Assembly: GCA_003640385.1 (NCBI GenBank)
Contig: RCAB01000010.1
Coordinates: 434,001-498,000 of the forward strand
Direction: 5' to 3'
Origin: Setaria digitata
Lineage: Eukaryota > Nematoda > Chromadorea > Rhabditida > Setariidae
Length of the DNA: 64,000 bases
Part shown: piece after piece, positions 22,873-36,300 of the stretch
Numbering within the stretch: the stretch's first letter is position 1
Layout of the letters: each line of letters opens with the position of its first letter
Translations under genes and position numbers: made by a program
The notes under the pieces: model-generated
Told to the model about the DNA's origin: nothing
Seen by the model: only the letters and a program-made list of their open reading frames with translations
Database searches by the model: none

Positions 22873-25800
22873 ATGGAAATTTGCAACAGTGTTGCAATGA
22901 TGGTAGATATTTTGTTGGAAGAAGATGAAAATTCGTTGAATTTTACGCCAGCGTTTCAAAATGCAGATTTTTTACTTGAAGAACAGGTGAAGTTATCAGT
23001 ATTATTATTAATTGTTAACTTTTTTTTTTTTTTAAGATTTTCCACAAAAAACAAAAGTCAGATATAAGAATTGAAAAGTAATGGGATCATTCATAAACAA
23101 AGTTAGTTTCCTTTGATTGTAATATAAAATGAAAAAAGTTTTGTCACAAAACATTCAGGATATTAACAGGCCAGAAAAATGTTCTTGTTATGTGACCATA
23201 ATAGAAAAGGATTCGTGGTGAAAATGGATCTGGTTCGTATTGATGGAATGATACCGAATATATCGCAGCAGCAACTGGAAGCATTTTTTGACAATGCGGA
23301 TGTTTTCAGAACTAATTATATTACTGAAAATCAATTCATTGAACATATTAGTAAGTCTATCTTGCGTTTAGATACTACTGCACGCTATTTATGTACGTGT
23401 AACTTAATAATCTTGCAGAACCGATACTTTTGCAAAACGTTGTCAACGAAGCTTACCCAAGAGAAATAAAGGTTTACTTTTTATTTATGCACTAATAAGT
23501 GCAAAAAGACCTGAGCAAAGACTGTCTGTGCTACAGTCATATTTATAAGTTATAAAATTTATGAATACATAGAATTATAGCTTTTATTATCAAATACCTT
23601 GTAGCATAAAATCATCTATTCGGACCAATATCTCTGGATTCCTAGTGGAAATTTATTTTTGATTTACAAATGCCAGAAAATCTTTAATTTAGAAAAATGA
23701 CACGTACATCCATTTTCTCATAAATTTTTGTCTCGAAAAGTTGTGAATCTGAAGCTTTACACTTTTTTTTTCTGCAACAAAAAATTATCTTAATGGAAAA
23801 ATGAAGCAGTCTAAAAAACTTTAAGCTTCGCAAGCATAAAAACAAAGAACTGTGAAGATTTCTGTTCCAATAACATAATATGTAAGGGATTTTACTTTTT
23901 TGCAGCACATGAATACATTATCTTAATTTGCTTCTTAAAAAAAGTAGAAAACCCAAAACTTTGCAAATCCTAAAGATATTCGGTGGATAATACGGGTCTT
24001 CTTCCTTATAATCTTATCAGAAATAAACTGATTGCTAGTAGTTTAAAGTTCGAATAGTAACAATAGTGTTAGGGTACTGGAAAGTAGATTATGCCTAAAA
24101 AATCTTTGACTGAGTGCTTATGTCAGAAAAGTTTTCGTTGGAGCTGTGTAAAGACACAGTTTTATAAAGGTATTTGCTTGAGATTTTGAGTTAATAGATT
24201 TTTAGTAACCAAACTTCAAACTGCGTTTTTTTTCTTCGTTGTTTTCATTAATAATTTTTCTGTTTTCTTTCTTCCATTTCAAGTTGTTAATTTCGTTCAC
24301 CACTTATATTTGAGAAAATATTAAACAATGCAGTTTCAAGTGTTTTGTCTACATTCATTTTTGAGGATATAAATAGGCACTTAATAGACAGAACTTGCCA
24401 AAAAAAACAGGTAAGGCTTATTTCGACAATTTTAGGAAAGCATCGGAAGTGGTCTCATATTCCTTTTCATTATTTACTAGCTTTTTTTTTGCAGCTTAAT
24501 TAAATGTTAATTTCAAAAACATTTCCCTCGCCACTGCGAATAATTTCAGGAAAGAGAAAAAGAAAAAGGACTACATTCAAGAAAAAGTGATGAAAATGAA
24601 AAGAAAAGGATGAGGAAAGAAGTGCAGGAAGATGCAATGGATTCTGAACAAAAAGTGCTAGATCCAAGCAAATACGTTTCTTCTGGTACTGCTACGGAGC
24701 TTGAGAAGGCACTGGGAATTAAAAAGCCCTCGAAAACTACTGGGCAACTGATGCAGCGAAACAGTGAACAGGACGACCGCATGCCTTCCAGGAAAAGTCA
24801 GGAAATTCACGATTCCGCTCGTTCGCTTCGAGACAAGCTGGTGGTGGCCGCCATTGGAACAGGTCACAACTGGCCACACAGGGTGTTCGTTTTTTCATTG
24901 CTCATGTTTCTTGGTTGTAATATTATCATGTTTTAACTGTTATGTCCGAAAAACAGCTTATTTGTATGAAATCAATGCAAAAATTCCAAAAAAAAAAAAA
25001 AAAAATACTTTTCATTTGCATCCAGTTGAACAGTTCTTTCTAATTGCATTTTTTGTTATTGTCTCCTTGAATAATTCTACAACTTTTTTTTTTGAGATTC
25101 TGAGAGGAAACAGAAGTCTATAATAATAATAGCCAAAATGTTGTTTTCAATAATCTATTTTTATATACCACACGCGTTTATATTTAATTTGGTAGGTACT
25201 ATATTTTTTAAATAATGTGCAAGCGTGAACTGACGTAATAGAAAACTCGAAGTAAATATCTTTCCGCCAACCGTCGTTATACTTTCAGGAATAACAATTA
25301 TTTTTATTTCTAGGGCATTTTAAGGCATATAACTTTCATCCAAAAATAATTTATTATTTTTAAAAACAAGTTACATATTTCTAATAAGATGACTGCAGAA
25401 ATCAACTCTGTAAAGAGGCTTATCCCACACGATAGCGCACGAAATTAGTATGATGCTTCCAGTTGAAAGTTTTTGATAATGCATCCAAAAATTAAAAATC
25501 GAATAATTTTTAAATATTTTAGTCCACGAATGTTTAATTGCTTTTGAATTTTCAAGAACTTCCAAATAATCAGAGTAGACGCATCACCTTCGTGGGTTAT
25601 CTTACTCTAATCAACTAGCAAAATTTCCTCGATACTTAAAGTGTTCCATTGATTTACTAATTATTTTATTTAAGTCTAAAATTTCAGGTCAAGCTGAGAG
25701 CACATTGTAAACATTTTTAGTTTAGAAAATATAACACTATTAGGCCTTATTCCATTATCTAAAATAAAAATCATTTCATTCCAGAGAATCACTGACCAAA

Positions 25801-27531
25801 CGCCCGTTCACCATAGAAAACAGAGGATCACCAGTACTATATGATTCTCAGACACAGACAACAGTAGAAATAAAGCAGAATTTCAAAGTATGTTTCGTAT
25901 AAATAGTTGAATGACATGAAAGGTGATATTTTAAAAAATGATATTTTTAAACAAGTTCCTCATTTAACATATTATTAGTATATCATTAAGTTCTTATTTG
26001 ATGTCATCAGAAGGTACCTTCTGTTTTTCATATTTTCGAAGAATGAAAAATATGTGCATTACTTAGTTAGACGACAGTGTAATTGAATATTGTTACCATT
26101 TAATTATTATTTCACCTTTTTGCATCTATTAGGCCAATTGTTTTCCTTGTTAGTTTCTTTTCACCTTGATAATACTAGTTTAGAAGTTTTATGGAATGAT
26201 GTTTCTTTCGTAATCTTGAAGAAAGCTAGAATCAGCATTTAGGAAGTGATTTTACTGTTTCCTTAACAATCTTCAATGAAACATTCCACATATCTCTTTA
26301 TTTCCAGTTAAACATATTTTTATATAATCCATTCTTTAATTATTGGTAATAAGTAAATTTTTGAGAAAATGGCACCTAACATGAAATAATGCCTTAAATT
26401 ATTCCTGTTGCATTTTTTTTGGAAATGAAAATAAAAAAAAAATCAGAATTAAGGGCTAAAAAAAGTAAACTTCATATATTTGTATTTAGTATTACAAACA
26501 GGAAATGTTTGATGTCAATGTGAATTAAAACAGACGACTATTTCTATCTTTTTTGGACAGTACTTCTCGTTGGACGAAATTTTTACAGCATGTAATAAAA
26601 TGACTTGGATTACAGCTGAATGATTTGCGAAAGCGTGATAAAGAAATAAGAAGTCAACTAGATTTGTGCAAAAACAGGTATTATTCAGAGGTGAAGTCAT
26701 CATCCCGATCACTGGCTGATGTTTGTCTTTTGAGCAAATATTAAAGCTCAAAAATTAATAGTCATTCAGAAGTTTGACAACACTAGTATGCATTTATTTC
26801 AATCCAAAAAGGGATAATAAAAACGCAGAAGCTTTTCAGGTTAGAAATTATTGTTCTAAGTGGTTTACACAAGTTTTATATTTGTAAGATTACAGGTAGG
26901 AAAATAGGCAACATAGTGTTTTTATTTATAATATTTTAAACCTAAAAACAAGGTACTGATTTATTTGTTGTACATAAATGAAAAGATGAGTTTTAGATAG
27001 TAAAGTTCTGAGACAGAAAAATAGAAAAAAAGGTCAAATAAGAAAGGGATAGTTAGACTAGAAATAGAAGTTATGTCGATAAAATTTTTTCAGAGGTTGT
27101 TTATAAAAACAGATGGTGGTGGCTGGGCTACTTGCAGTTCAGTTTCAGAGGTGGTGCAGTTCTAAATTTATATGCTTGCACGATTCAATTTTAAGTCCAA
27201 TCTAATTATTCACAGTAACATCATTTGCATTTGCAGGAATTACGGGAGTGTGGAATAATAAACAATGAGCCATCATCCGAGGTAAGTTTTGGCAAACCAA
27301 AATTGAAAGCAGAAGTTAATTTCGAATATCATCTATCGATTATAAACTTGAAAATTAGATGTATTTTTGTGTCTCATATCTGATATAATAAATTTATGTT
27401 TTTAAATAATTTAGTGAACACATTGCTGTACTTTCCCTACTTCTGCATAGCACAAGCATTAATGCTTAGTAAAAGACCGATATAAAACAAGCATATTTAT
27501 AGGCAGTTAGTAATAGGGAAATTACAGTAAT

Positions 27532-27562
<31 letters not shown>

Positions 27563-29053
27563 TTGAATTCTTTTAATATAAATCGCAAAACTATATTTTT
27601 ATCTCGCAAGGGTATTTTTCCTTTAAAAAAAATTGCAGCAACGACTAGAGTATTCACCGGATCGCATCTTTAAAGTGGTTTTTGTGGGTGATTCGGCTGT
27701 TGGCAAAACTTGTTTTCTACATCGGTTTTGTCATAATCGATTTAAACCTCTGTTTAATGCCACTATTGGGGTTGATTTCACTGTTAAAACTATTCAACTG
27801 CGCAATCGCGTTGTTGCTGTGCAGTTATGGGATACCGCAGGGCAAGAAAGGTTTTACTTCCAATTTTCCTTGGAACCTACAGAACTTACTTTTGATTTAT
27901 GCTATCTAACTAGTGTGTTGCTTCATTATGTGATGCTTAAATAAAAATGTCTCCTTATATCTTAGCATTCATTTCTTGTTTAAATTTGTCCGCAGTTTTA
28001 CTAAATTCGTTTTTCTATTTTGGCCTCAATTTTCTAACTTTTTATTCATTAATTAACTTTTAATTTATCACTTAGTTAATTTTTCATACTAACTTTTTAT
28101 AAACTCTACTATACTACTGACAAAGAATTTACCACAGATTTCGAAGTATAACAAAGCAGTATTTCCGAAAAGCAGATGGTGTCATATTAATGTACGACGT
28201 CACCTCAGAACAATCATTTTTGAATGTCAGAAACTGGATTGCTTCGGTGAAAGCTGGCGTGGACGAAAGCTGCGTAATGTGTCTGGTTGGGAATAAAGTA
28301 TTATTTCAATTTCAAACAAAACTGTAGAGTTTTAGAGGCAATCATAAGATTGTTTGAAGAAAATAGTTTTAATTTGATTTCCCCGTAGACTATGTATCAA
28401 CAAAATCGATTTGGGACTGACACTGAATTTTGATTTTCACTAATTGTAATCAACTTATTTACAGATTGATTTGTTTGCGAATGATTATTCCAGAGTGCTG
28501 AAGTACAAGTATGGCCAGAAGATTGCTGAAGTAGGAATTTTAATTCATTTTATATTTTTTACTTTCAAGTTATTTGGAACTTATTCCAAAAAGCCCCCTA
28601 AATTTGCAGGAATTTGGTATGATGTTTTTTGAAACAAGTGCTTTTACTGGTTTTGGTATTAACGATTGCATGAGAGCTGTCGCCATGTAAGTTTTTTTTT
28701 TGCCAAGGTTTTCTTCTCAAATAGTATTCGAGTAATCACAAATTTGCTATGATGTTTATTTTTCATCATTAACAATAACGACAAAAAAACCACAGTGTTC
28801 CAAATTCCCTTGTTGAAAATGAAACTAGGTATTTTTTTTTCATTAGCAGAACTTTGTAAATATGAGGAAAAATGAGACTTGGTAGTTGTGAAATTTTAAA
28901 TTTAAAGGGGATTTAAGCGCATGGTTTGATTTCTTTCACCAACTTTTCTTTTTCAGGAAGTTGCAGGAACGTGAGGATGAACAGTGGGATGATGTACTAA
29001 AACTTGATATAAGTATACAACAAAGCAAACAGAAAAGTTGGTGCTGTGTTTAG
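22873..29053 (+). CDS. rsef-1: EF-hand Rab GTPase of the RASEF/Rab45 type
   Basis: Exons: 22873-22986, 23170-23350, 23419-23471, 24550-about 24884, 25785-25887, 27237-27281, 27639-27850, 28138-28297, 28465-28530, 28610-28686 and 28957-29053. This gives about 480 residues. The order is two N-terminal EF-hand-like units (first loop [12 protein letters not shown], second degenerate), a charged coiled-coil-prone region in exon 4 (RKEKEKG to EVQED), a linker, then a complete small GTPase domain. G motifs are [29 protein letters not shown] (split by an intron) and ETSA. The protein ends in WCCV, with two cysteines placed for prenylation. An EF-hand plus Rab fusion is the hallmark of RASEF, Rab44 and CRACR2A, which act in membrane traffic; C. 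elegans rsef-1 is the closest known. The fourth exon's donor (GTTCGT) is weak and was chosen on phase; exon 1 as the true start is inferred. Confidence 0.88.
27532..27557. repeat. (TA)n tract
   Basis: Short TA dinucleotide run in the intron before the P-loop exon of the RASEF gene. Confidence 0.9.
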
Positions 29054-30320
29054 TGAAGATAAATACTAATTACATAATTTTACTTGAAAGGTAATTTAAA
29101 CAAATATGTTCTTATATCCTGAAAAAATATATAAACATTGTGATGATATGATATCTGTCACAGCTTATTTGGAATTTTTATTTGGATGACAGAATCAATT
29201 TGGAGAATCGGACAGTAAATCATAAAGAAATCTATGGAAATCGATAACTGGGGTTATTTCAAAGGAAGATTCTTATACATTATTGGCCAACTGCCTTTCT
29301 TGCAATTTTCAGTGAAATACCAATTGGAAGCTGGAGGAAAAGCATATAAAATCAGAAAATGTGAATTAAGCCAGGTGGAGGTTGGGAGCTATAATAACGT
29401 AGTTATTCAGTAAATGATTATATCCCAAGTTGCAAATATTATTTATTAAAGATTTTATCCTTTGAAAGAAAGTGCTTTTGACCATACTGATTGGCTCTAA
29501 ATACTGGAGGACATGGTGGTTTCCAAGTCTTCAGTGTTCTTGTTTCTTTTTAAATATTCAATTTTATATGCGTTTACATACATATTCATGGTTCCTTTGA
29601 ATATTTATATTTTTATACTCTCACGATAAGCAAGTACTTCAACCATCTCTTAATTTGATTCTAGTGTTTATCAATTGTTGTTGTAACATTCAATAATGCA
29701 AAATCAGTTGTGATTCTTCCCGTCCTCATTTAAACAATCATTATCCCATGTAGATTCATAACATATAGTACACAAAGAATTGGAAGGGATATTTTTTCTT
29801 AAACTACAGTTTTTATTTGTTAAGTAATCGACTAAATTTAAGTAATTTATTAAAACTGAGATCCGGAGATTTTATTGTTCAAATAATCATCCAAAAAACT
29901 ACCGAAATCTGAGGCTCTTTTCCAGCATATAAAATCCTAAATATCAGAATGAAAGCCAATACTTCGGGTGTAATCTGATATTAAGATTCAGCCTTATTTA
30001 ATTATTGCCTCTTGTAACATACGGAATAACGTCAAAAGTGTGTGTCAGTGGATGAGAGCTTTTTCTATCATTTTCTGGAGTTTCAAACAATATAACTCGT
30101 CGTAGAAATTTTTTCATTTACTACACTAATAAGAAATTTATCATCTTTGCTTGGGTATCATATTCCATCGAAGCGTTTTTCCTCTCTACTTGATTTCCTA
30201 CTATTTAAAGCCACAAAATATAAGTGGCCTTTTGTTTTCATGGGTTTTTTTTTTACCGCATCAAATCACATCATTGAGACTCCCACGGGTAATTAGACGA
30301 TAATACAGAGTGGCCTAATG
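29054..30320. other. Convergent 3' intergenic region (RASEF and PTR)
   Basis: The RASEF and PTR genes end facing each other here. No open frame or repeat of interest was recognised; it should hold the RASEF 3' UTR. Confidence 0.5.
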
Positions 30321-30326
30321 TTTATT
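30321..30326 (-). terminator. AATAAA poly(A) signal of the PTR gene
   Basis: Minus-strand AATAAA only 3 nt after the TGA at 30330-30332. This supports the inferred last PTR exon and implies a very short 3' UTR. Confidence 0.5.
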
Positions 30327-30329
30327 AGC

Positions 30330-33300
30330 TCATTTAAACACATCGTTTTTGAAATCAAAATACTCGAGCATCATTTCATCTGGGCTTGAGACATCAGAAA
30401 CTTCTTTCGTTTCCCAAAGGTGTGAATCCCCAGTTCTTTTCATGCTCTTTCTGTCAATACGAGCTGGAGCAATCTTCGGCAAGTAACAAAAACCCATGAC
30501 AACAACTTGTTTCTAGGAAAAACCTGCGCTTCATGAATGAATAAAACTTTAAGGAAAGATAACACGTGATACAAGCTATAGCAGATGAGGAACCCTCATC
30601 ATTCTTCCACAAGTCCATTTCGTGAGTGCTCGTATCTTGAAAATGTTACACAGTTATAAATTTTCTCACAATATCCTTTTAGCAATTTGATCTCTGAAAT
30701 CTGAACAAGTGAGTAAATTTCGAATTCATTAAGTTCCTTCTGTTAAGTTATCGTGTAACACCACACATTGTCCATCTGTTAATGAGTTGAGAACTTTGTG
30801 GCAGAGTGGAATGGAAGTCTTGATTGCTGTTGGACCGCATTAGATGAATCAGTTATTTTTCTTGTCGCACTAGTGGACGATGTGAACTGAAATTTACAAA
30901 AAAAAAAAAGTAGATTTCAAGGACCGATCTGGCTGCAATACTGGAAACATAACGATTGCAGTTACTTTAATAAAACAATATCACAACTTTTATTTATTTG
31001 AGTTTTAAGATCTGTTTCAATAATAATTCCAAATCGAATTTGTAAATATGAACTTAATCCGATTTTAACTGTAAATGACAGACTGTGTCATGGCAGATTG
31101 CTTTCACATAAAAGATACTAGGATGATAACCTTATAATTCGTCATAAGTGAGAAGTATTGACTAATTTTTGACAATGCACAAAGAAGAGTTGGTACAATG
31201 ACTAGTGCGTGAATCGTTCCCAGGGAGATCACCACAACAACGGTTTTTGTAAAAACCTGCAATGAAAAGGTTTTTTCAAATGTTTGTTAACTCACACTTT
31301 CAGACTCAAACTTGGAATTTATGTCAGAAAGATCGATATACTACGAATTTTCAAACTAATACGTACTTCACTCATGTAGCTGGGAACAAACAGGAGAATT
31401 AGGACGAAGAACACTGTTGAAAAACTGCATTGAAGTAGTGGGAAGCCGATGACGCTGAAGGAATGAGCAAGTCGTTCTTCGAGTGATGTCAACTTTGGAT
31501 TCAGTGAAGTACGGTGGTAATGAAAAGTGATATGAGCTGGAAAATCAACCGACAAACCGATAGACATAATGATTGTTGCCATGGAAACTGGGTCGACATC
31601 AATATTCCAGAAAGTCAAAGCACCAAATACTCCTGCAGTATTTAGATCCCAGACTAGTTTTAAAAACGAATATATAAGTGCTGTTTATAAATTAGATCTA
31701 GTAATGAGATTTTGCTGTGATGAGCTTACCGACACATATTGATGCAGTTGATGAGATTGCAATTAGTACGGCGAAAAAATCAGGCATGAAAATGTAACAC
31801 ACCACTGCCATACAGATAAGTATCACGAAAGATGTTTGTAAAGTTGTCGGTACCAGTGATTCGATCTGATCCGTGAATAATGCTTCTTCTTCATATATAG
31901 ATGCTCCAATGTCCTATAAAAGCTGGCGTTAAAATACATGAAATCTCAGGTGATTTAACCCCACATAATCGGTGCCACTTCATTCCTTACGAAATTTTGT
32001 AAATTTATTCCAAAAGTTCGTTGGAGGGATGCTTCAGAAGATCAAATTACATTATTGTAAAATGCAAAAGTCATATCTTGTAACGACCAGCAGTTGTTCG
32101 CCAGGTTTTCAGCATACGCAATCGTTGTATCCAATCTGATTGGTTTTTACCCTGATATGTGATCGTGACATAGAACGCTATAAGACTGAAATTTGTTTGC
32201 ATAAAATAGATTTTAGATTTTTCGCAGTTACGACTAATGTTGTATTGAAAATTTGGAATTAAAATCAATTTATGAACAATTCAGTCAAGGAGATAATTTT
32301 TGTCAATTTTTGAAATTCTACGAAGAACGAACGATTGATTGGCTTCTGCAGTTAGCAAACAATGACAAAACCTTTTGCAGTTAAAATCTGGGTATATCTT
32401 CTCATTTTTTGCAACCCAGACTCAAAAGTAGGTATTGCTACAACCTGCACTTTCGAAGCAAAAAGTAGTTTAAAAATAATTTGAAAGATTAGTTACCGAT
32501 TGGTTTGATTGTCGAATTTCATGAATCCGCCCCAAGATTCATATTCAGGCCACTCCAGGAACTTAAACAAATCAAATGAGGTGTAATCATCGAAACCGTT
32601 TTCATCAGTTTCTTCACCTTTTGATTTTAAATACATTTCATAATCACGAAGCCAGAAATGTGTAAATTTTGGGCCTTTGCATCCTGGTATTGCTTCAAAG
32701 TGGTATATCAGGTCTTTGATACGCTCTCGTCTGGATGAATTTCGTAAATCTCCCGGTTCTGAGATAAACACCGTCACGAAAGTGTATGACGGCATAATAA
32801 TTTTATTGTGTAACTGGTTTACCTGAAAATTTTTAAACATTCTTCAGGATAAGACTAAACTAAAACAAAGTGCAGTAAAGTTTGCTGAAGTACCTCTATC
32901 ATCGGCGAATCAGCCAAAAATAATTTTTCTGGTGTTAGAGAACCTTTTGCCATTAACGCATATTTAATGCTTACAGTTAAGTAAAGCACAAGTATTATAA
33001 ATATCAAAGCTGTAGTGAAACCGCTTGCAAGGTATTTGCAATAAATATGGAGAAAAGTTGTAATCTGAAAAAAGCAGAGGTGAAATTTAAAATTTGTGCC
33101 ACTGTACGTTTAAAAGTTTATTCCTGACCAACATGTGTTGCTGGATTTTTGAATAATGCTTAATTGCTTTATCGATGCATCCCAATAATGATATCATTTT
33201 TTTAAATTTGTGCACTTATTTAAGATCCGTCAGTGTTCATTCATATACATAAATCATAAACTGCACAATTGATTTATTCATCATCAGAGCCAGACTTCAA

Positions 33301-36300
33301 CGCTATTAGGGCATGTAAATGTCTAAAATAGCCAGGCCAAAATATTTATCGTGGTTTTAATTAACACTTCCTTACTGTGTCAAACCAATTTCCTTTCTTC
33401 AATTCATTAAAAATCTAATAAAATTAACGCACCATTGAGGGTTTCGGAGATTTTTGTTCGACAGCAACGGACTTTTTACACACTTTCTGTTGCTGCTTTT
33501 CTATTTGAGCACCAATACACATTACGGCAGCATAAAGTGTTATGGTGTATGCATAATCCAGAAAAATGGCTGCTGAATTAGCAATACACAACAGTCGAAT
33601 TTCAGGTGTTGATGTCGTGAATATGCCGATTCCAAATGCTAACATATTTGTTACTGATGTGATGGTTATTGATGGCCCAATATCCGTTAGGACCTAATGA
33701 ATGTTAATATTAAAGGAACTAATGTTTTCCCGAGAGGCACTGGGGATGGTATAAATTTTTGTATGGTTCGGGAAAAAACAAACAAACTTACAACTGCCAT
33801 TCTTTCCCGAATTGTGTTGCACGAAATGGTACCATTCCTCATCTCAATATCTGTTCTGTTCCAGGTACTAATTATTAAGAATGCATCGTCAACTCCTAAA
33901 ATGGCAAAATTTTCGAGCTGCCCACGCGTTGTCTGCTCTGATACACGAAACAATCAATCTAGGACATTAAAAGTATTTATGACTGTTAGGAATGGAAAAA
34001 AAAAAAGTACCTATAGCTAAAATAAGAAACGGTGTAATGCAAAGAATAGAACCAGGACGAAGACCCAGTAAAATCAAGATGCCGAGAGCCGCTGATGTTG
34101 CCATCAGTGGTGTGATACATCCAATCAAGGAATAAGCTATTTTGATTTTGGAAAACTGTAATGAAAAAGACTTCAAATTCTATTGTTTTTATTTATGCAA
34201 TGATAGAAAGCATCAGGAAGTGATATATTTTTATTATTAGCTGTACTCACTGATAACTTGTTTATCTACATTGTTTTTTTTTTTTTTCATTATTGAAGAA
34301 TTCGTCTTTTAACTTTTTGGTTTACTGCGAATAAATTTTCCTACTGCATTCCGTATTCCGCATGGAATAAAAAAAAAAAACCGTGGAATGTTGAATCTCG
34401 TTAAATTTTGAAGGATGAATCTAAGCTTCGAATACATTTGTTCTCCATTAAGCTCAAAACCATTTAAGATTTTGCAAAAGAGTTCGATGCAAAATATTTT
34501 CCGTACAATGAAATGTGTAGGAATAAAATTTTTGAAGGGATTTAAGCAAATCATATCGTTAATTTACAAAATTTCAAATGAAAATTTTAAATTTTGAAGG
34601 ATGAATTTAAATGAAAATTTGTACATTAACGATATGATTTGCTTAAATTCCTTCAAAAACACAAAAAACAAAGACAAAAACTTCATTTGAAACTTAAATC
34701 TGTGCACTACTATAATTCGCTTTGTTGTTTGAGTTTGTTGAGAGATTTCTAGCTTCATATTTCAGCTAGCAACGAACACACTGACTAGAATCTTTGCCTC
34801 AGCGAAATAACGATAATAAAAACTCAAAAAGTGTTCCTAATTAGCATGTGATTGGCAATCAAACTTATTCACCTTACTAAAAGCGCAACAGGTTTCTAGG
34901 AAATTTCACGGATTTCTGGTGTTGGAACCTTTATTATTAATTAGTAGCTATGAAGCTTCAAAAAAATTCTCGATAAATCCAAAATAACCTGTTTAGTATA
35001 GGTTGAATTGATACTAACTGTTGCAGTGGCAAATATACACATCATAATGAACCCAAATAATATGTAAGGCAATAAAGCAAGGCCTGCACGAACGATTTCA
35101 TCTTGTGTATAGGCAAGCGAAAATGCCACTGGTCGAATTAATGAATTGTTGTATTCACTAAAAAATTTTTTCTGCGGAGAATGGAAGAATTTTCGATTCA
35201 ATTGTATATACGTAAGGTTACAGAGCGGAAAAATGTAACAGTGTACTTTAAAAATGCTAATGATTACTGCTGAAGACAGAAAGGTGGAAAAATTGTAGTT
35301 CTATCATTCTACTTTGATTGGAGGCAGAACAGAAGTAACAGAAGAATTAGTTGATTTCTGTAATACCAACAAAGCCAAAACCAAAATTAAAAAAAAAAAA
35401 AGCAAAAAACGGGACGATAACGCTGTAAGCTGAAACTTTCATCATCATCCTTTACGGTTCAGATTCGATACATCCAGAAGAACATGAAAAATAGTTCTCA
35501 CTTCCTAAAATAATTTCCAACAAGTCGTTCCCACTGAAATGTGTCATCGCTAGTCCATTCGTTCGGCTGTTGCGTTCGAAAATGTAACGCTACTAATTTG
35601 ACATATTTGATATTTGTTCCAGAAATTCGATCCACGTCATTTGGCGCATGTTTTTCAACACCAAAGAAATAAGGTGATAAGTCAAGATCACGTCCGAGAA
35701 ACTGCATTATGGGAAACGAAAGCTTAATTAAATCACCAGCATTGCCGTTACTTACATTACCACTGCTGTCACTGATGTTATTCTCAAGACGTTTGGCATT
35801 GTTCAGTAACAGTCCGTTCTGAAAATTAACTTACTCTTTCTCGTTATTGCAATTTGCTAATTTTCACTTGAAATTTTCTATAATGAGAAAAGGAGACCAA
35901 TCTCATATATAATTTTTAGCATACATTATCTCTCATCCCATGGTACTTTTGTCAGACGTATTAAAAATCTAAATAAACTTTTTTTTTTTGCTCTCACTCC
36001 AATTTTATATTAACATTAGTAAGGACGAATATTACTTATCAGGGTATAAAAAACTTAAATAATTAGTAATTATCATTGGAAGTAGAAGGAAATGCAGAAG
36101 TTAGTCGAATCAATGATGACGCGAATTTCACTACAAATATTTCAAACAAATTTACGTCAGAACCATAAAAATCATCTGAAGAGACGGACAGGTTTACTGC
36201 TTCCTTCCTTAGATAAGTTCTAAATTTCCAAAATAAAAATCTATTTATTGGAAGTATTCTTCTAGGTAAAAAAAAAGAAAACTAAAGGTAGTACTCTGAA

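Noticed and set aside
24361..24415. Possible small RASEF exon ([11 protein letters not shown])
   Set aside because: Its length breaks the phase between exons 3 and 4, which already join cleanly.
30790..30897. Possible additional PTR exon (FTSSTSATRKITDSSNAVQQ)
   Set aside because: The acceptor is good, but the only donor gives a phase that does not fit the terminal exon.
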